This document shows positions 51,393 through 60,769 of a stretch of 64,000 nucleotides of DNA, piece by piece (within the stretch, counting starts at the first letter, position 1; the number at the start of each line of letters is the position of its first letter). The notes under the pieces were generated by a model, which did no database searches, was not told the origin of the DNA, and was given only the letters and a program-made list of their open reading frames with translations. Position numbers and translations under genes: made by a program. The stretch is from Rhizobium bangladeshense (GTDB lineage Bacteria > Pseudomonadota > Alphaproteobacteria > Rhizobiales > Rhizobiaceae), in the NCBI RefSeq assembly GCF_017357245.1, contig NZ_CP071612.1, positions 1,057,001 to 1,121,000 on the forward strand, written 5' to 3'.

Positions 51393-52929
51393 CCGGTTTT
51401 CCGACTGGCGCTGGCGGCTGAACAATCTCTACTGGATCACCGACAAGGCGGGCAAACGCGTCAGGTTCGAAATGAACTGGACGCAGATGACCTTCTTCGA
51501 GGACATGCATTATCTCAACGTGCTGCTGAAGGCCCGCCAGCTGGGGCTGACCACCTTCATCCAGATCTTCATGCTCGATGCCTGCGTCTTCAACCGGGAT
51601 ATAAGAGCCGGCACCATCGCCCATACGCTCGGCGACGTGCAGACGATCTTCCGAGACAAGATCAAATATCCCTATGACAACCTGCCGGAAGGCATCCGCA
51701 ACGCCGTGCCTGTTGTCAGGACCAACCAGAGCGAATTGCTGCTTGCCAATAATTCGAGCATCCGCGTCGGTACGTCGCTGCGCTCGGGCACGCTGCAATA
51801 TCTGCACATCTCCGAATATGGAAAGCTCTGCGCCAAATATCCCGACAAGGCGCGGGAAGTCCGGACCGGCGCGTTGAATACGGTGCAGGCCGGCCAGCTG
51901 GTCTTCGTCGAAAGCACGGCGGAAGGCCAGGAGGGGCATTTCTATTCGCTCTGCGAGGATGCCCAGATCAAGCAGCGCCAGGCGCTTGTCCTGACCGAGC
52001 TCGACTTCAAATTCCACTTCTTTCCCTGGTGGAAGGAGCCGCAATATTCGATCGCGCCCGAGGGCGTCATCATCAGCGACGCCTTCGTGAAATATTTCGG
52101 CCAGCTCGCAGAACAGGGGATTGAGCTGACGGCCGGCCAGAAGGCCTGGTATGTCAAAAAGGCCGAAACCCAGCTCGGAGACATGAAGCGCGAATATCCC
52201 TCGACGCCTGATGAAGCTTTCGAGGCAAGCGTCGAAGGCGCCTATTATGCCGACCAGATGGCGGTGGCCGACGCCGAGGAGCGTATCGGTGTCTTCCCGC
52301 ATGTCGAAGGCTACCCGGTCCACACCATCTCCGACATCGGCATGGATGATACCAACAGCGTCTGGCTGTTCCAGGTGCTGCCCGGCCGCGTGAGGATGAT
52401 CGGCTATTTCGAGCATACCGGCACCGGCATGGACGGCATGCTCGACGAGTTGGACCGGCGGGCGGGCGAACATGGTTATGTCTACGGCGTCCATAACATG
52501 CCGCACGACATCAAGGTCAGGGAATGGACGCGCGGCGGCATGACCCGCATCGAAATCATGCTGAGAGAGGTCAAGGCCCGCGGTCTCGGCACGGTCCGCA
52601 AGGTCGAGCGCGCCTATGTCCACGACCGCATCAACGGCACGCGGCGCATCCTGGCAAAGGTCGAGTTCGACCAGGCCGGCTGCGCCGACGGCATCAAATG
52701 CCTGCGCAACTATCGCAAGGACTGGGACGAGGATCTCGGCGTCTTCCGCGACGAGCCGCTGCACAACTGGGCCTCGCACGGCGCCGATGCTTTCGGCGGG
52801 CTGGCGATCATCTTCACCGGATTGGCGCCGGAACCGCTGAAGCCCGAGCGTAAGCCGCCGCCGACATTCCAGACGATGACATTCAACGAATTTGCCGACT
52901 CCACCCCTAGACGTAGCGAGCGTGTTTGA
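51358..52929 (+). CDS. terL: Phage terminase large subunit
   Basis: 523 residues. The ATPase domain has a divergent P-loop (LLKARQLGLTT, about 56-66). The nuclease domain has acidic residues in ISDIGMDDTNSVWLF (about 322) and SHGADAFGGLA (about 473). It packages DNA into procapsids by ATP hydrolysis and cuts it. ATG 51358 (MAKPADF) was chosen over the longer open frame. Stop overlaps the portal start (TGATG). Confidence 0.9.
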   Translation: MAKPADFQTAIDRFSDWRWRLNNLYWITDKAGKRVRFEMNWTQMTFFEDMHYLNVLLKARQLGLTTFIQIFMLDACVFNRDIRAGTIAHTLGDVQTIFRDKIKYPYDNLPEGIRNAVPVVRTNQSELLLANNSSIRVGTSLRSGTLQYLHISEYGKLCAKYPDKAREVRTGALNTVQAGQLVFVESTAEGQEGHFYSLCEDAQIKQRQALVLTELDFKFHFFPWWKEPQYSIAPEGVIISDAFVKYFGQLAEQGIELTAGQKAWYVKKAETQLGDMKREYPSTPDEAFEASVEGAYYADQMAVADAEERIGVFPHVEGYPVHTISDIGMDDTNSVWLFQVLPGRVRMIGYFEHTGTGMDGMLDELDRRAGEHGYVYGVHNMPHDIKVREWTRGGMTRIEIMLREVKARGLGTVRKVERAYVHDRINGTRRILAKVEFDQAGCADGIKCLRNYRKDWDEDLGVFRDEPLHNWASHGADAFGGLAIIFTGLAPEPLKPERKPPPTFQTMTFNEFADSTPRRSERV

Positions 52930-55010
52930 TGGAAGACGAGACAACGGCTTTGGAAGGCGGGCAGCGTTGGGATCCGGCAAAGGTCGGCGCCCATTGGCAG
53001 CAGGAGCTCGAACGCGCCCAGCGCTACTTCAAGTCCTGGCACGACCGCTGCGTCAAGATCGAGAAGATCTATCTCGACCAGCAGTCGGACCAGACGAGCG
53101 CGGCCAAGCGCCACTTTCCCATGCTCTGGGCCAATACCGCGGTGCTGCAGCCGGCCGTCTATGCCCGCGTGCCGCAGCCGGTCGTCGAGCGTCGCTTCAA
53201 GGACGCCCAGCCCATGGCGCGCATCGCTTCCGAAATCGTCGAACGCAATCTCGCTTACACAGGCGACGAGGCGGATCTCGATTCGATCCTGCGGGCGGTG
53301 CGCGACGATTTCCTGCTCTGCGCCCGCGGCACGGTGTGGCTGCGCTACGAGGCCGATTTCGAACCGCTCGACATGGATGTCGCGCCGTCGGACCCGCCGG
53401 CCGCTGGCTTCTCCGGAGAGATGGCCGGCACCACCCTCGAAACGATCGCCGACGAGCGCGTCTGCATCGATTATGTCCACTGGTCGGATTTCCTGCATTC
53501 GCCGGCACGCCGCTGGAAGGATGTGACCTGGGTGGCGCGGCGCGTGCCGATGACCGACGAGGAAATGGAAAAGCGTTTTGGCCGTGAGGCCATGGTGTCG
53601 GGGGCGGCGCAGGCTGCCGGCAGCGGCAAGGGCGAAAGCCAGGCCGAGCGCGCCGAGAACGAAGGCAAGACCCATGTCTGGGAGATCTGGTGCAAGAGCG
53701 AGAACTATACCGTCTGGATCGCCGACGGTTCGCCCGTGGCGCTTGAGGTCTCCGAGCCGCCGCTGGAGCTGACGCATTTCTGGCCTTGCCCGCGCCCGGC
53801 CTACGGCACCATGTCGACGAGCTCGCTGGTCCCGGTTCCCGATTATGTCTATTACCAGCAGCAATGCGACGAGATCGACCTTCTGACCAGGCGCATCAAC
53901 AAGCTGACCGACCAGCTGCGGCTGAAGGTCTTCTACCCCTCCGGCGACGGCGCGATCTCGCCGGCGATCGAGAAGGCGATGCGGCCTGAAAACGACATGG
54001 TGATGGTGCCGATCCCGGAATGGGCGGCTTTCACCGACAAGGGCGGCTCGAAGGCTGTTGTGACGCTGCCGATCGACGAGGTGCAGAATGTGATCGTCGC
54101 CTGCATGGCGGCGCGCAAGCAACTGATCGAGGACGTCTACCAGATCACCGGAATATCGGACATCGTGCGCGGCGATACCCAGGCCTCGGAGACGGCGACC
54201 GCGCAGCGCATCAAGAGCCAGTGGGGCTCGATCCGCATCCGCGACCGCCAGGCGGAGCTTGCCCGTTTCGCCCGCGACATCATCCGCCTCGCCGGCGAAA
54301 TTATCTGCGATCAATTCCAGCCGGAAACGCTGATGCTGGTGAGCGGCATCAGACTTCCGACGATGGCCGAGAAGCAGCAGGTCGAGATGCAGATGCAGCA
54401 GATGCAGATGGCGGCCCAGCAGGCGGCGATGCGGGCGCAGCAGATGGGCCAGCCCGCCCAGGCGCCCCCCGAATTGCCGCCGCAGCTGCAGCAGATGATG
54501 GCGCAGCCCAGCATCGACGAGGTGGTGCAGTTGCTCCGCAACGACAGCATTCGCGGCTTCCAGATCGACATCGAAACGGATTCGACGATCGAACCTGATG
54601 AGGACGGCGAAAAGCAGCGCCGCATGGAATTCGTCCAGATGGTCGGCGGCTTCATGCAGCAGGCCGGCGCCATGGCGCAGCAGAACCCGCTGTTGGTGCC
54701 GGTCATGGTCGAAACGCTGCTCTTTGCCGCCCGCGGCTTCCGCGCCGGCCGTCAGCTCGAAAGCATGCTGGAGCAGGTGGGGGCGCAGCTCTCCGAGGCA
54801 GCCCGCGCGCCGAAACCGGAGCGACAGCCTTCGCCCGCCGAGATGCTCAAGCTGAAGACGGCTGAAGTGAAGGCGGGCGCCGAACAGCGCAAGGCCGAAC
54901 TCGGCGTCGCGCAAGCCGAGATCGAACATCGCGCCACGCTGGAGCAGGCGCGCGGCGAGGCGGCGGCGCAGGCGCTGCAGCAGTTCCAGGCGCAGCCGGC
55001 CTATCAATAG
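52929..55010 (+). CDS. Phage portal protein (podovirus-type)
   Basis: 693 residues, the large portal typical of P22/podovirus-type phages. Contains FMLW-type AKRHFPMLWANTAVLQPAVY near the N-terminus, a central ITGISDIVRGDTQASETATA motif and a C-terminal Gln-rich coiled coil (QVEMQMQQMQMAAQQAAMRA) that lines the capsid interior. The portal is the ring at one vertex through which DNA passes. Directly follows TerL with a TGATG junction. Confidence 0.9.
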   Translation: MEDETTALEGGQRWDPAKVGAHWQQELERAQRYFKSWHDRCVKIEKIYLDQQSDQTSAAKRHFPMLWANTAVLQPAVYARVPQPVVERRFKDAQPMARIASEIVERNLAYTGDEADLDSILRAVRDDFLLCARGTVWLRYEADFEPLDMDVAPSDPPAAGFSGEMAGTTLETIADERVCIDYVHWSDFLHSPARRWKDVTWVARRVPMTDEEMEKRFGREAMVSGAAQAAGSGKGESQAERAENEGKTHVWEIWCKSENYTVWIADGSPVALEVSEPPLELTHFWPCPRPAYGTMSTSSLVPVPDYVYYQQQCDEIDLLTRRINKLTDQLRLKVFYPSGDGAISPAIEKAMRPENDMVMVPIPEWAAFTDKGGSKAVVTLPIDEVQNVIVACMAARKQLIEDVYQITGISDIVRGDTQASETATAQRIKSQWGSIRIRDRQAELARFARDIIRLAGEIICDQFQPETLMLVSGIRLPTMAEKQQVEMQMQQMQMAAQQAAMRAQQMGQPAQAPPELPPQLQQMMAQPSIDEVVQLLRNDSIRGFQIDIETDSTIEPDEDGEKQRRMEFVQMVGGFMQQAGAMAQQNPLLVPVMVETLLFAARGFRAGRQLESMLEQVGAQLSEAARAPKPERQPSPAEMLKLKTAEVKAGAEQRKAELGVAQAEIEHRATLEQARGEAAAQALQQFQAQPAYQ

Positions 55011-55025
55011 GTTCGAGGGGAAGAG

Positions 55026-55337
55026 ATGAGAGAACGTTATTGCCGCGTCTGCGGCGGCTGGCACCCGCTCGACGCATGGCCGCACAACTGCATGCCGGTG
55101 AAAAACCTCGCCCAGTCGGACCTGCCGGCGCCGCATTTCGTCAGCGACACGATCGAGATCCAGTCGATGCATGACGGCCGGCACTACACCTCCAAAGCCA
55201 AGCTGCGCTCCGCCTACCGGGCGGCCGGCGTGGTCGAGATCGGCAATGAGGCGCCGCGGCCGATCGAGAAGCCGAAGGCGGATCGAAAGGCGATCCGCAA
55301 CGAATTGCGGCGGGTCTACGCCGAATACAACGCCTGA
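55026..55337 (+). CDS. Small zinc-binding phage protein
   Basis: 103 residues. N-terminus MRERYCRVCGGWHPLDAWPH with further Cys in PHNCMPVKNL suggests a CxxC...HxxxC zinc site. The rest is basic (KPKADRKAIRNELRRVYAEY). Located between portal and scaffold, where many podophages carry a small unannotated gene. ATG 55026, 15 bp after portal. Confidence 0.65.
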   Translation: MRERYCRVCGGWHPLDAWPHNCMPVKNLAQSDLPAPHFVSDTIEIQSMHDGRHYTSKAKLRSAYRAAGVVEIGNEAPRPIEKPKADRKAIRNELRRVYAEYNA

Positions 55338-55373
55338 AACGGGCATCAATCCCCGACATAGGAAATCCCCAAG

Positions 55374-56423
55374 ATGGATATGGAAGACCTCAACGAGGCC
55401 GGCAACGGCAGCGAAGATTTTGGCGGGGCCGAGCAGCCTGTCAGCATCCGCGACAGCCTGAAGGCGGCGATCGACACCGTCGAAGGCGGGCCGGGCGATC
55501 TGCCGGGCCAGCCGCGTGACGGCGAAAGCGGCCGCTTCCTGGCCAAGGGGCAGGAGCAGACCGCTGCCGCCAGGACAGGGCAGGCGCCCTTCGGGGCTCA
55601 GGCGGCGCAGCAGACCGGCGAGATCGACAGCCGCCAGCAGCCCGCCGTCACCGGTAACCGGGTGCCGCCCGGCTGGTCGGCGGAGGCTAAGGCGCGATTT
55701 TCAAGCCTGCCGAACGAGGTGCAGGCGGCGATCGTCAAGCGCGAGCAGGAGGTCGATCGCGGCTTCCGCGTGCTGCAGGATTACAAGGGGCTCGAGGAAT
55801 TCACCCCGATCGTCCGCCAGGCCGGCATGACCCATGCCGATGTCATGCGACGGGCGATCGAATGGGAAAACGCGCTGATCCGCGATCCCGTCAACACCGT
55901 GCTTCACGTCGCCAAGGTGGCAGGCGTCAATCTGCACGCCCTGGTCAAGGGTCAGGCGGGAGAGACACTGCAGCGCGGCGCGCAGGCAGGGCCGCAGCCC
56001 CAACTCCAAACCGGGCCGATCAATGTCGAGGCCACGGTCGAACATGTTCTGAGGAAGAGGGACACCGAAACTCAGGTCGATGCCTTTCTTTCCGATCCGG
56101 CCAATGCGCATGCCGAAGACGTTCTCGACGACATGGTCGCCCTTATCAATGCAGGGCGGGCATCGACGCTTCAGGACGCCTACGACGCCGCATGCTGGAT
56201 GCGCCCGGACATTCGCCAGCAGTTGATCAGCCAGACTGCGCCGGCTCCCGTCCACCAGCAGCAAGCCCAGAGGGCCGCAGCGGCAAATCAAGCCCGCCGC
56301 GCCTCGCGATCCATCTCTGGATCTTCCGCTCCGGGCCCGACCCGAGACACGGCAAGAGGCCAGCCCACCTCCATCCGAGACTCGCTGCGCGACGCCATGC
56401 GCTTTTCGCGCGGTCAAGTCTGA
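55374..56423 (+). CDS. Scaffold-type protein
   Basis: 349 residues, highly charged and helical, with low-complexity Gln/Ala/Gly and no hydrophobic core. Conserved-looking block SNEVQAAIVKREQEVDRGFR and RRAIEWENALIRDPVNTVLH. Placed just before the major capsid gene, the scaffold position. ATG 55374 with AGGAAATC upstream. It would assist procapsid assembly and exit or be degraded; no protease domain is visible. Confidence 0.75.
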   Translation: MDMEDLNEAGNGSEDFGGAEQPVSIRDSLKAAIDTVEGGPGDLPGQPRDGESGRFLAKGQEQTAAARTGQAPFGAQAAQQTGEIDSRQQPAVTGNRVPPGWSAEAKARFSSLPNEVQAAIVKREQEVDRGFRVLQDYKGLEEFTPIVRQAGMTHADVMRRAIEWENALIRDPVNTVLHVAKVAGVNLHALVKGQAGETLQRGAQAGPQPQLQTGPINVEATVEHVLRKRDTETQVDAFLSDPANAHAEDVLDDMVALINAGRASTLQDAYDAACWMRPDIRQQLISQTAPAPVHQQQAQRAAAANQARRASRSISGSSAPGPTRDTARGQPTSIRDSLRDAMRFSRGQV

Positions 56424-56438
56424 TCAAAGGAATGATCA

Positions 56439-57413
56439 ATGCCCATTTCGCCCAATCTCTCTGAAATCGTGACCACGACGCTGCGCAACCGCAGCGGCAC
56501 GGTCGCCGACGACGTGACGAAGAACAACGGTCTTCTCACCCGTCTCAACAGCCGCGGCCGCAAGAAGCCCGTCTCCGGCGGCCGCACCATCGTCCAGGAA
56601 CTGCAGTACCAGGAAAACAGCACGTTCAAGCGCTATTCCGGCTATGACATCCTCAACGTCCAGCCCTCCGACGTCATTACCGCTGCCGAATACGACCTGA
56701 AGCAGGCCGCGGTCGCCGTCTCCATGTCCGGCCTCGAACAGCTGCAGAACTCCGGCGAGGATGCGATCCTCGATCTGCTCGAGCAGCGCATCGAGAACGC
56801 CGAGACGACGCTGAAGAACAACATCGCGCTCGACTGCTATTCCGACGGCACGGCCGATGGCGGGCGGCAGATCGGCGGTCTGCAGCTCTTGATCTCGACC
56901 TCACCGACCTCTGGCACGGTCGGCGGCATCTCGCGCGCCACCTGGGGTTTCTGGCGCAACCAGAAATTCTCGGCCTCGGCCGATGGCGGCGCGGCCGCCA
57001 CCAACGCCAACATCCAGAGCTACATGAACCGGCTCTACATGTCCTGCGTGCGTGGCTCCGATGCGCCCGACCTCGTCGTCGCCGACAACAACTTCTTCCG
57101 CCTCTATTGGGAATCGCTGCAGGCGATCCAGCGCATCACCTCGGCGGACAAGGGCATGGCCGGCTTCCAATCGCTGCAATATATGGGCGCCGACGTGATC
57201 TTCGACGGCGGCTTCGGCGGCGGCGCGCCTTCGAACCAGATGTTCTTCCTGAACACCAAATACCTGTTCTACCGCCCGCACCGCGACCGCGACATGGCGC
57301 CGATCGGCGACGAGCGCATGAACACCAACCAGGACGCCTTCGTGCAGCTGATGGGCTTCGCCGGCAACCTCACCATGAACAACGCCTTCCTGCAGGGCGT
57401 GCTGTTCGCCTGA
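56439..57413 (+). CDS. Major capsid protein
   Basis: 324 residues. N-terminal PISPNLSEIVTTTLRNRSGT, central GSRIE-type LLEQRIENAETTLKNNIALD and C-terminal NQDAFVQLMGFAGNLTMNNA match the major capsid group found in podovirus-like rhizobial phages (HK97-type fold by context). The size fits a coat protein. ATG 56439 lies 15 bp behind scaffold. Confidence 0.82.
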   Translation: MPISPNLSEIVTTTLRNRSGTVADDVTKNNGLLTRLNSRGRKKPVSGGRTIVQELQYQENSTFKRYSGYDILNVQPSDVITAAEYDLKQAAVAVSMSGLEQLQNSGEDAILDLLEQRIENAETTLKNNIALDCYSDGTADGGRQIGGLQLLISTSPTSGTVGGISRATWGFWRNQKFSASADGGAAATNANIQSYMNRLYMSCVRGSDAPDLVVADNNFFRLYWESLQAIQRITSADKGMAGFQSLQYMGADVIFDGGFGGGAPSNQMFFLNTKYLFYRPHRDRDMAPIGDERMNTNQDAFVQLMGFAGNLTMNNAFLQGVLFA

Positions 57414-57434
57414 TCGAACGAAAGGATCAACTCC

Positions 57435-58220
57435 ATGACCATCGCAATTTCCCAGACCGATCGTCTTGGCGCGAACCCGTTCGTCGTCGAAGGCCCGATC
57501 GTCGCCGGCTCCGGCATTCCGGGGCCGAACTTCGCCCTCGGCGCGGTTGCCGGCGGCGACCGCGAATCCGAATGGGTCTATTGCCAGCTGGTGCTCGCCT
57601 CGCAGACGACCCTGCAGCCCGGCCAGTGGTTCCAGTGGACCAAGGATTATGTCGCTTCGCTGCTGACCACGGCCGCCGCCGTCGTCGGCCAGCGCTGCGG
57701 CGTCTTTTCCGGCGCCGCCCAGCCGCCGACGCTGACCGGCGGCCCGGTCGGCGCTATCACGCTCGCACCCGGAACCTACTACATCTGGCTGCAGCGCAAC
57801 GGCCAGGCGCCGGCCCAGGTGGCGACCGCAGCGGCGGCTCTCGTCGTTGCCGAAACCACCACCACGGCGGGGCAGGCGAGTGCGCCTGCCTCGGCGACCG
57901 TCGCCACCAAGGCGATCGCGAATGTCAACTTCGCCGCCGCCAACCAGACGTTTATGGCAACCACCGTCAACGGCTCGAACCTGCTGACGAACCTTTCCGG
58001 CCTCAATGCCGGTTCCGGTCCGTTCATCGGCGCGGCCGTCGCCGGCACCGGCATTCCGGGCGGCACGACGATCGCGGCCGTCAGCTACTCCCCGAACGGC
58101 GTCGTCCAGAGCATCACGCTCTCGGCCAATGCGACGGCGAACGGCACCGGCATCACCATCACCGCGACGGGTGTGCTGGAGGCGACGCTGATGCGGCCGT
58201 TTCTGTCGAAGGTGAACTAA
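57435..58220 (+). CDS. Phage structural protein, probably capsid decoration or head fibre
   Basis: 261 residues. Rich in Ala, Gly, Thr and short beta-type repeats (TTTTAGQASAPASATVATKA; ANATANGTGITITATGVLEA), the composition of exposed decoration or fibre proteins. It lies immediately behind the capsid gene. ATG 57435. No precise family is recognised. Confidence 0.65.
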   Translation: MTIAISQTDRLGANPFVVEGPIVAGSGIPGPNFALGAVAGGDRESEWVYCQLVLASQTTLQPGQWFQWTKDYVASLLTTAAAVVGQRCGVFSGAAQPPTLTGGPVGAITLAPGTYYIWLQRNGQAPAQVATAAAALVVAETTTTAGQASAPASATVATKAIANVNFAAANQTFMATTVNGSNLLTNLSGLNAGSGPFIGAAVAGTGIPGGTTIAAVSYSPNGVVQSITLSANATANGTGITITATGVLEATLMRPFLSKVN

Positions 58221-58247
58221 ACCAAGACGCTGACCTTTCTATGGGTG

Positions 58248-58420
58248 GTGTGCCCCTCATCCGCCTGCCGGCACCTTCTCCCCGTTTTGACGGGGAGAAG
58301 GGGACATCCGGCACCCTCTGTGTCCCTCGCAGCGTCTCGCGGGGCACGTCCCCTCTCCCCGTTCTTACGGGGGTCCGAAGGACGGGTCGAGACCCGTGGC
58401 TCGACCCCGGTAAGGTTAGG
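58248..58420. repeat. RIME-like palindromic mosaic inside the late operon
   Basis: CCCCTCATCCGCCTGCCGGC, then a palindrome with CTTCTCCCC/GGGGAGAAG arms, CACCCTCTGT..., and a second palindrome CCTCTCCCC/GGGG. A GGGTCGAG/CTCGACCC hairpin follows (58384-58407). Same mosaic as at 816-952. It splits the late gene series between the decoration protein and the 187-residue gene. Confidence 0.65.
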
Positions 58421-58492
58421 GCAGCCATCCCGCACGACTTCGCAGGCGCATCTGCGCCCACATCTCCCCGCCATCAACAGCGAGCAAGCACC

Positions 58493-59056
58493 ATGCCCGA
58501 CAACACCGGAATTTATGCCTCCTTCAGCCTCGAGCCGGTCGAGCAGACCTTTCTGACCGAGAAGGAGGGCCGGCCGATCTTTGCCGACAAGGAATTCGTC
58601 CGCATCTTCATTGCCGGCGACAAGCACACCGAGGTCTACCGCGAGGTGACCGAGAACGACAAACAGCGCTTTGTCGACGCCTACAGGCGCTTCAAGGACG
58701 GCGCTGCCGCCCGCGAGCAGCTGACCGGCACGCCGCTTGCGCAATGGCCCTATCTGAAGCCCAGCCAGATCAAGGAGCTGGAGGCGATCAACATCTATAC
58801 GGTCGAGCAGCTGGCGGCCCTTTCCGACACGGCCAAGCAGAAGGTCGGCATGGGCGCCAACGAGCTGACCGCCGCTGCCCGCGCCTATCTCGCGACCGCC
58901 GAGAACTCCAGCGCTGCCTCTGCCTTCGCCGCCGAAAACGAACGGCTGAAGGCCGAGGTCAGCCGCCTGCAGGAGCAGATGAAGGAGATGGCCTTGCGCT
59001 TCGAGGCGCTCGAAAGGGAAGGCGAGGGCAGGGGCCGCGCACGGCAGGTGGCCTGA
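58493..59056 (+). CDS. Phage late protein with coiled-coil C-terminus, unknown
   Basis: 187 residues. N-terminal globular part (FADKEFVRIFIAGDKHTEVY) then KPSQIKELEAINIYTVEQLA, and a C-terminal coiled coil (AFAAENERLKAEVSRLQEQM). No family is recognised. ATG 58493. Position between capsid and tail genes suggests a structural or assembly role. Confidence 0.6.
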   Translation: MPDNTGIYASFSLEPVEQTFLTEKEGRPIFADKEFVRIFIAGDKHTEVYREVTENDKQRFVDAYRRFKDGAAAREQLTGTPLAQWPYLKPSQIKELEAINIYTVEQLAALSDTAKQKVGMGANELTAAARAYLATAENSSAASAFAAENERLKAEVSRLQEQMKEMALRFEALEREGEGRGRARQVA

Positions 59057-59077
59057 CGAAGCGCTGATGCAAGCAGC

Positions 59078-59210
59078 CCCTCATCCGCCTGCCGGCACCT
59101 ACCGGGGTCGAGACACTGGTCTCGACCCATCCTTCGGACCCCCGCTTGCGGGGCGAAGGGACATGCCGCGACGCCGCGGTTCCCTCTTCTCCCACAGTCG
59201 GCGCATTTCG
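59078..59210. repeat. RIME-like fragment with GTCTCGACCC hairpin
   Basis: CCCCTCATCCGCCTGCCGGC, then GGGTCGAGAC (59105-59114) pairing with GTCTCGACCC (59119-59128) across 4 nt. It lies on the left side of the two inverted moron genes and shares its beginning with the repeat at 58248. Confidence 0.6.
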
Positions 59211-59253
59211 GTCATTCGGGACCGGTATTCAGAAGGCGGTTACGAGCAAGCTG

Positions 59254-59694
59254 TCAGCCCACTTCCGCCTCGGATTTGAAGCCGTTAGACATGGCTGGTT
59301 CGATCAGGTCCCACGGGTTGCCGTACAAGTCCTCGAACACAGCAACCGTCCCGTAAGCCTCCACTCTTGGCTGCTCGCGGAAAATGACACCTGCTGCCAA
59401 AAAGCGAGCATGGTCACGGGCAAAGTTGTCCGTTTCCAGGAAGAGGAACACCCTGCCTCCCGCCTGTTGCCCGATAGCGGCGGTCTGTTTCCCAATGGCC
59501 TTGGCAAGGAGCAGCGACGCCTGGCCGCCATTTGGGCTTACAACGACCCAACGTTTTTCGTTCGATAGCCTCGTGTCCTCGATGAGTTGGAAACCGAGCT
59601 TGCTGACATAGAAGGCGATCGCCTCATCGTAATCGCGCACCAGCAGCGACACGAGGGACAAACGCCGGCGCGCAGTTGTCACGTCTTGTGTCAT
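59254..59694 (-). CDS. VOC (glyoxalase/bleomycin-resistance) family protein
   Basis: 146 residues with two beta-alpha-beta-beta-beta modules: SLVSLLVRDYDEAIAFYVSK and TVAVFEDLYGNPWDLIEP. The C-terminal metal-ligand Glu/His pattern (FEDLYGNPWDLIEP) is typical of the VOC superfamily, which includes glyoxalase I and bleomycin resistance. Minus strand, against the late operon. Overlaps the next gene's end by 4 bp, so it is cotranscribed with the nucleotidyltransferase. Confidence 0.85.
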   Translation of the reverse strand: MTQDVTTARRRLSLVSLLVRDYDEAIAFYVSKLGFQLIEDTRLSNEKRWVVVSPNGGQASLLLAKAIGKQTAAIGQQAGGRVFLFLETDNFARDHARFLAAGVIFREQPRVEAYGTVAVFEDLYGNPWDLIEPAMSNGFKSEAEVG

Positions 59695-60503
59695 CGGGGT
59701 TCAACACGGCTTCGGGAAGTTACGTTCTGGATGAAGTCGCGAAGAAGTTCAGGCATTGCTTTTGTTGGCTGCGGCGGCGGATCATCGGACCTCAGGTCCA
59801 TATAGATGTCGATGGATGCCTCGATGGCCCTCTGGACGGACGAGGGGTTGTTCTCGGCCATGGTTGCAGCAAGTCGCCCGTGCTCGTCCAATCCGAGCGC
59901 TTCGAGGCGTCTCACGCCCCGCTGGTTTTTGCCTGCGCGGCGATAAAATAGCGGCCCCAGAACCTGCTCGCGGAAGAAGGCGAGCATACCGATTGCCTCG
60001 TACAGTTCGCCGCGAGCAAGTTTGGTGGCCGCATAGTGCAGCCAGATCCAGGCCCGCGTTTCGAACCACTCCGAGGGATGGTTGGGCCATGCGACCTCCC
60101 CGGCTTGAATACGGGCCTCGATCTCCGCCGGTTCCCGGGCAAACAGGATTGCCCGCCGCTCGATTTGGTGGTCGAGATCGGATACCAGAACAAATTTCAG
60201 GTCGATGTGCAGAAGCGGCGGACCATAAAGACATATCAGAAGGCGCGGCTCCCCGACATGCTCGCCGGTGAACGCGTTGACAAGATCTGGCAAGGCGTTG
60301 GCGAAGGCGAGCCGCGTCGCCATGACGTCCGCATAGCTTTCGTCATTGACTACGATGACGAAGTCCAGGTCGGAATGCTCGTCCAGTCCGCCATGAATGT
60401 ACGACCCCCCGATCAGAAGGGCCCTTAGTCGATTGTCGGACGCTACCGCATTGCGGACGCGTTCCAGGAAGTTCGCATGAGCTTGGGGAAGATTGCTGGG
60501 CAT
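59691..60503 (-). CDS. Nucleotidyltransferase (aminoglycoside adenylyltransferase-like)
   Basis: 270 residues. The nucleotidyltransferase signature is complete: LLIGGSYIHGGLDEHSDLDF (GS...G...S.LD) with a later acidic position in LLHIDLKFVL. It resembles streptomycin/aminoglycoside adenylyltransferases. It overlaps the VOC gene by 4 bp on the same strand. As a cassette against the direction of the late genes it looks like phage-carried cargo. The substrate is unknown. Confidence 0.78.
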   Translation of the reverse strand: MPSNLPQAHANFLERVRNAVASDNRLRALLIGGSYIHGGLDEHSDLDFVIVVNDESYADVMATRLAFANALPDLVNAFTGEHVGEPRLLICLYGPPLLHIDLKFVLVSDLDHQIERRAILFAREPAEIEARIQAGEVAWPNHPSEWFETRAWIWLHYAATKLARGELYEAIGMLAFFREQVLGPLFYRRAGKNQRGVRRLEALGLDEHGRLAATMAENNPSSVQRAIEASIDIYMDLRSDDPPPQPTKAMPELLRDFIQNVTSRSRVEPR

Positions 60504-60769
60504 GTGATTCTCCTTGCCAGCACCTCAGGATAGAATAGGCGGATTGCCTATCGCAACTTGTTTTTCCAGGCTGGCATGACTTGTTCTGGTCGTGCGCGTC
60601 GAAATGGCGAGCGATCGCGACCGGAATCGAAAAGACCACAATATCGAGCCGTGCAGCTATTCTGCTGTTGGGGCAGGCGTCCTGCCGCCTCTCAATGTGG
60701 TTTGGTGGCATTTGCTACCGAACTCCGCAAATTCACCCACCGCAACTGCCCCGAACCGGAGATCCCCGC
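60504..60769. other. Gap between the inverted cassette and the tail genes
   Basis: About 265 bp with no supported gene. It should hold the promoter of the leftward cassette and the resumed late transcript. No palindrome was recognised. Confidence 0.4.

Noticed and set aside
52710..55349. 879-codon open frame antisense to the portal gene
   Set aside because: A shadow of high-GC third positions; the portal frame has family motifs, this has none.
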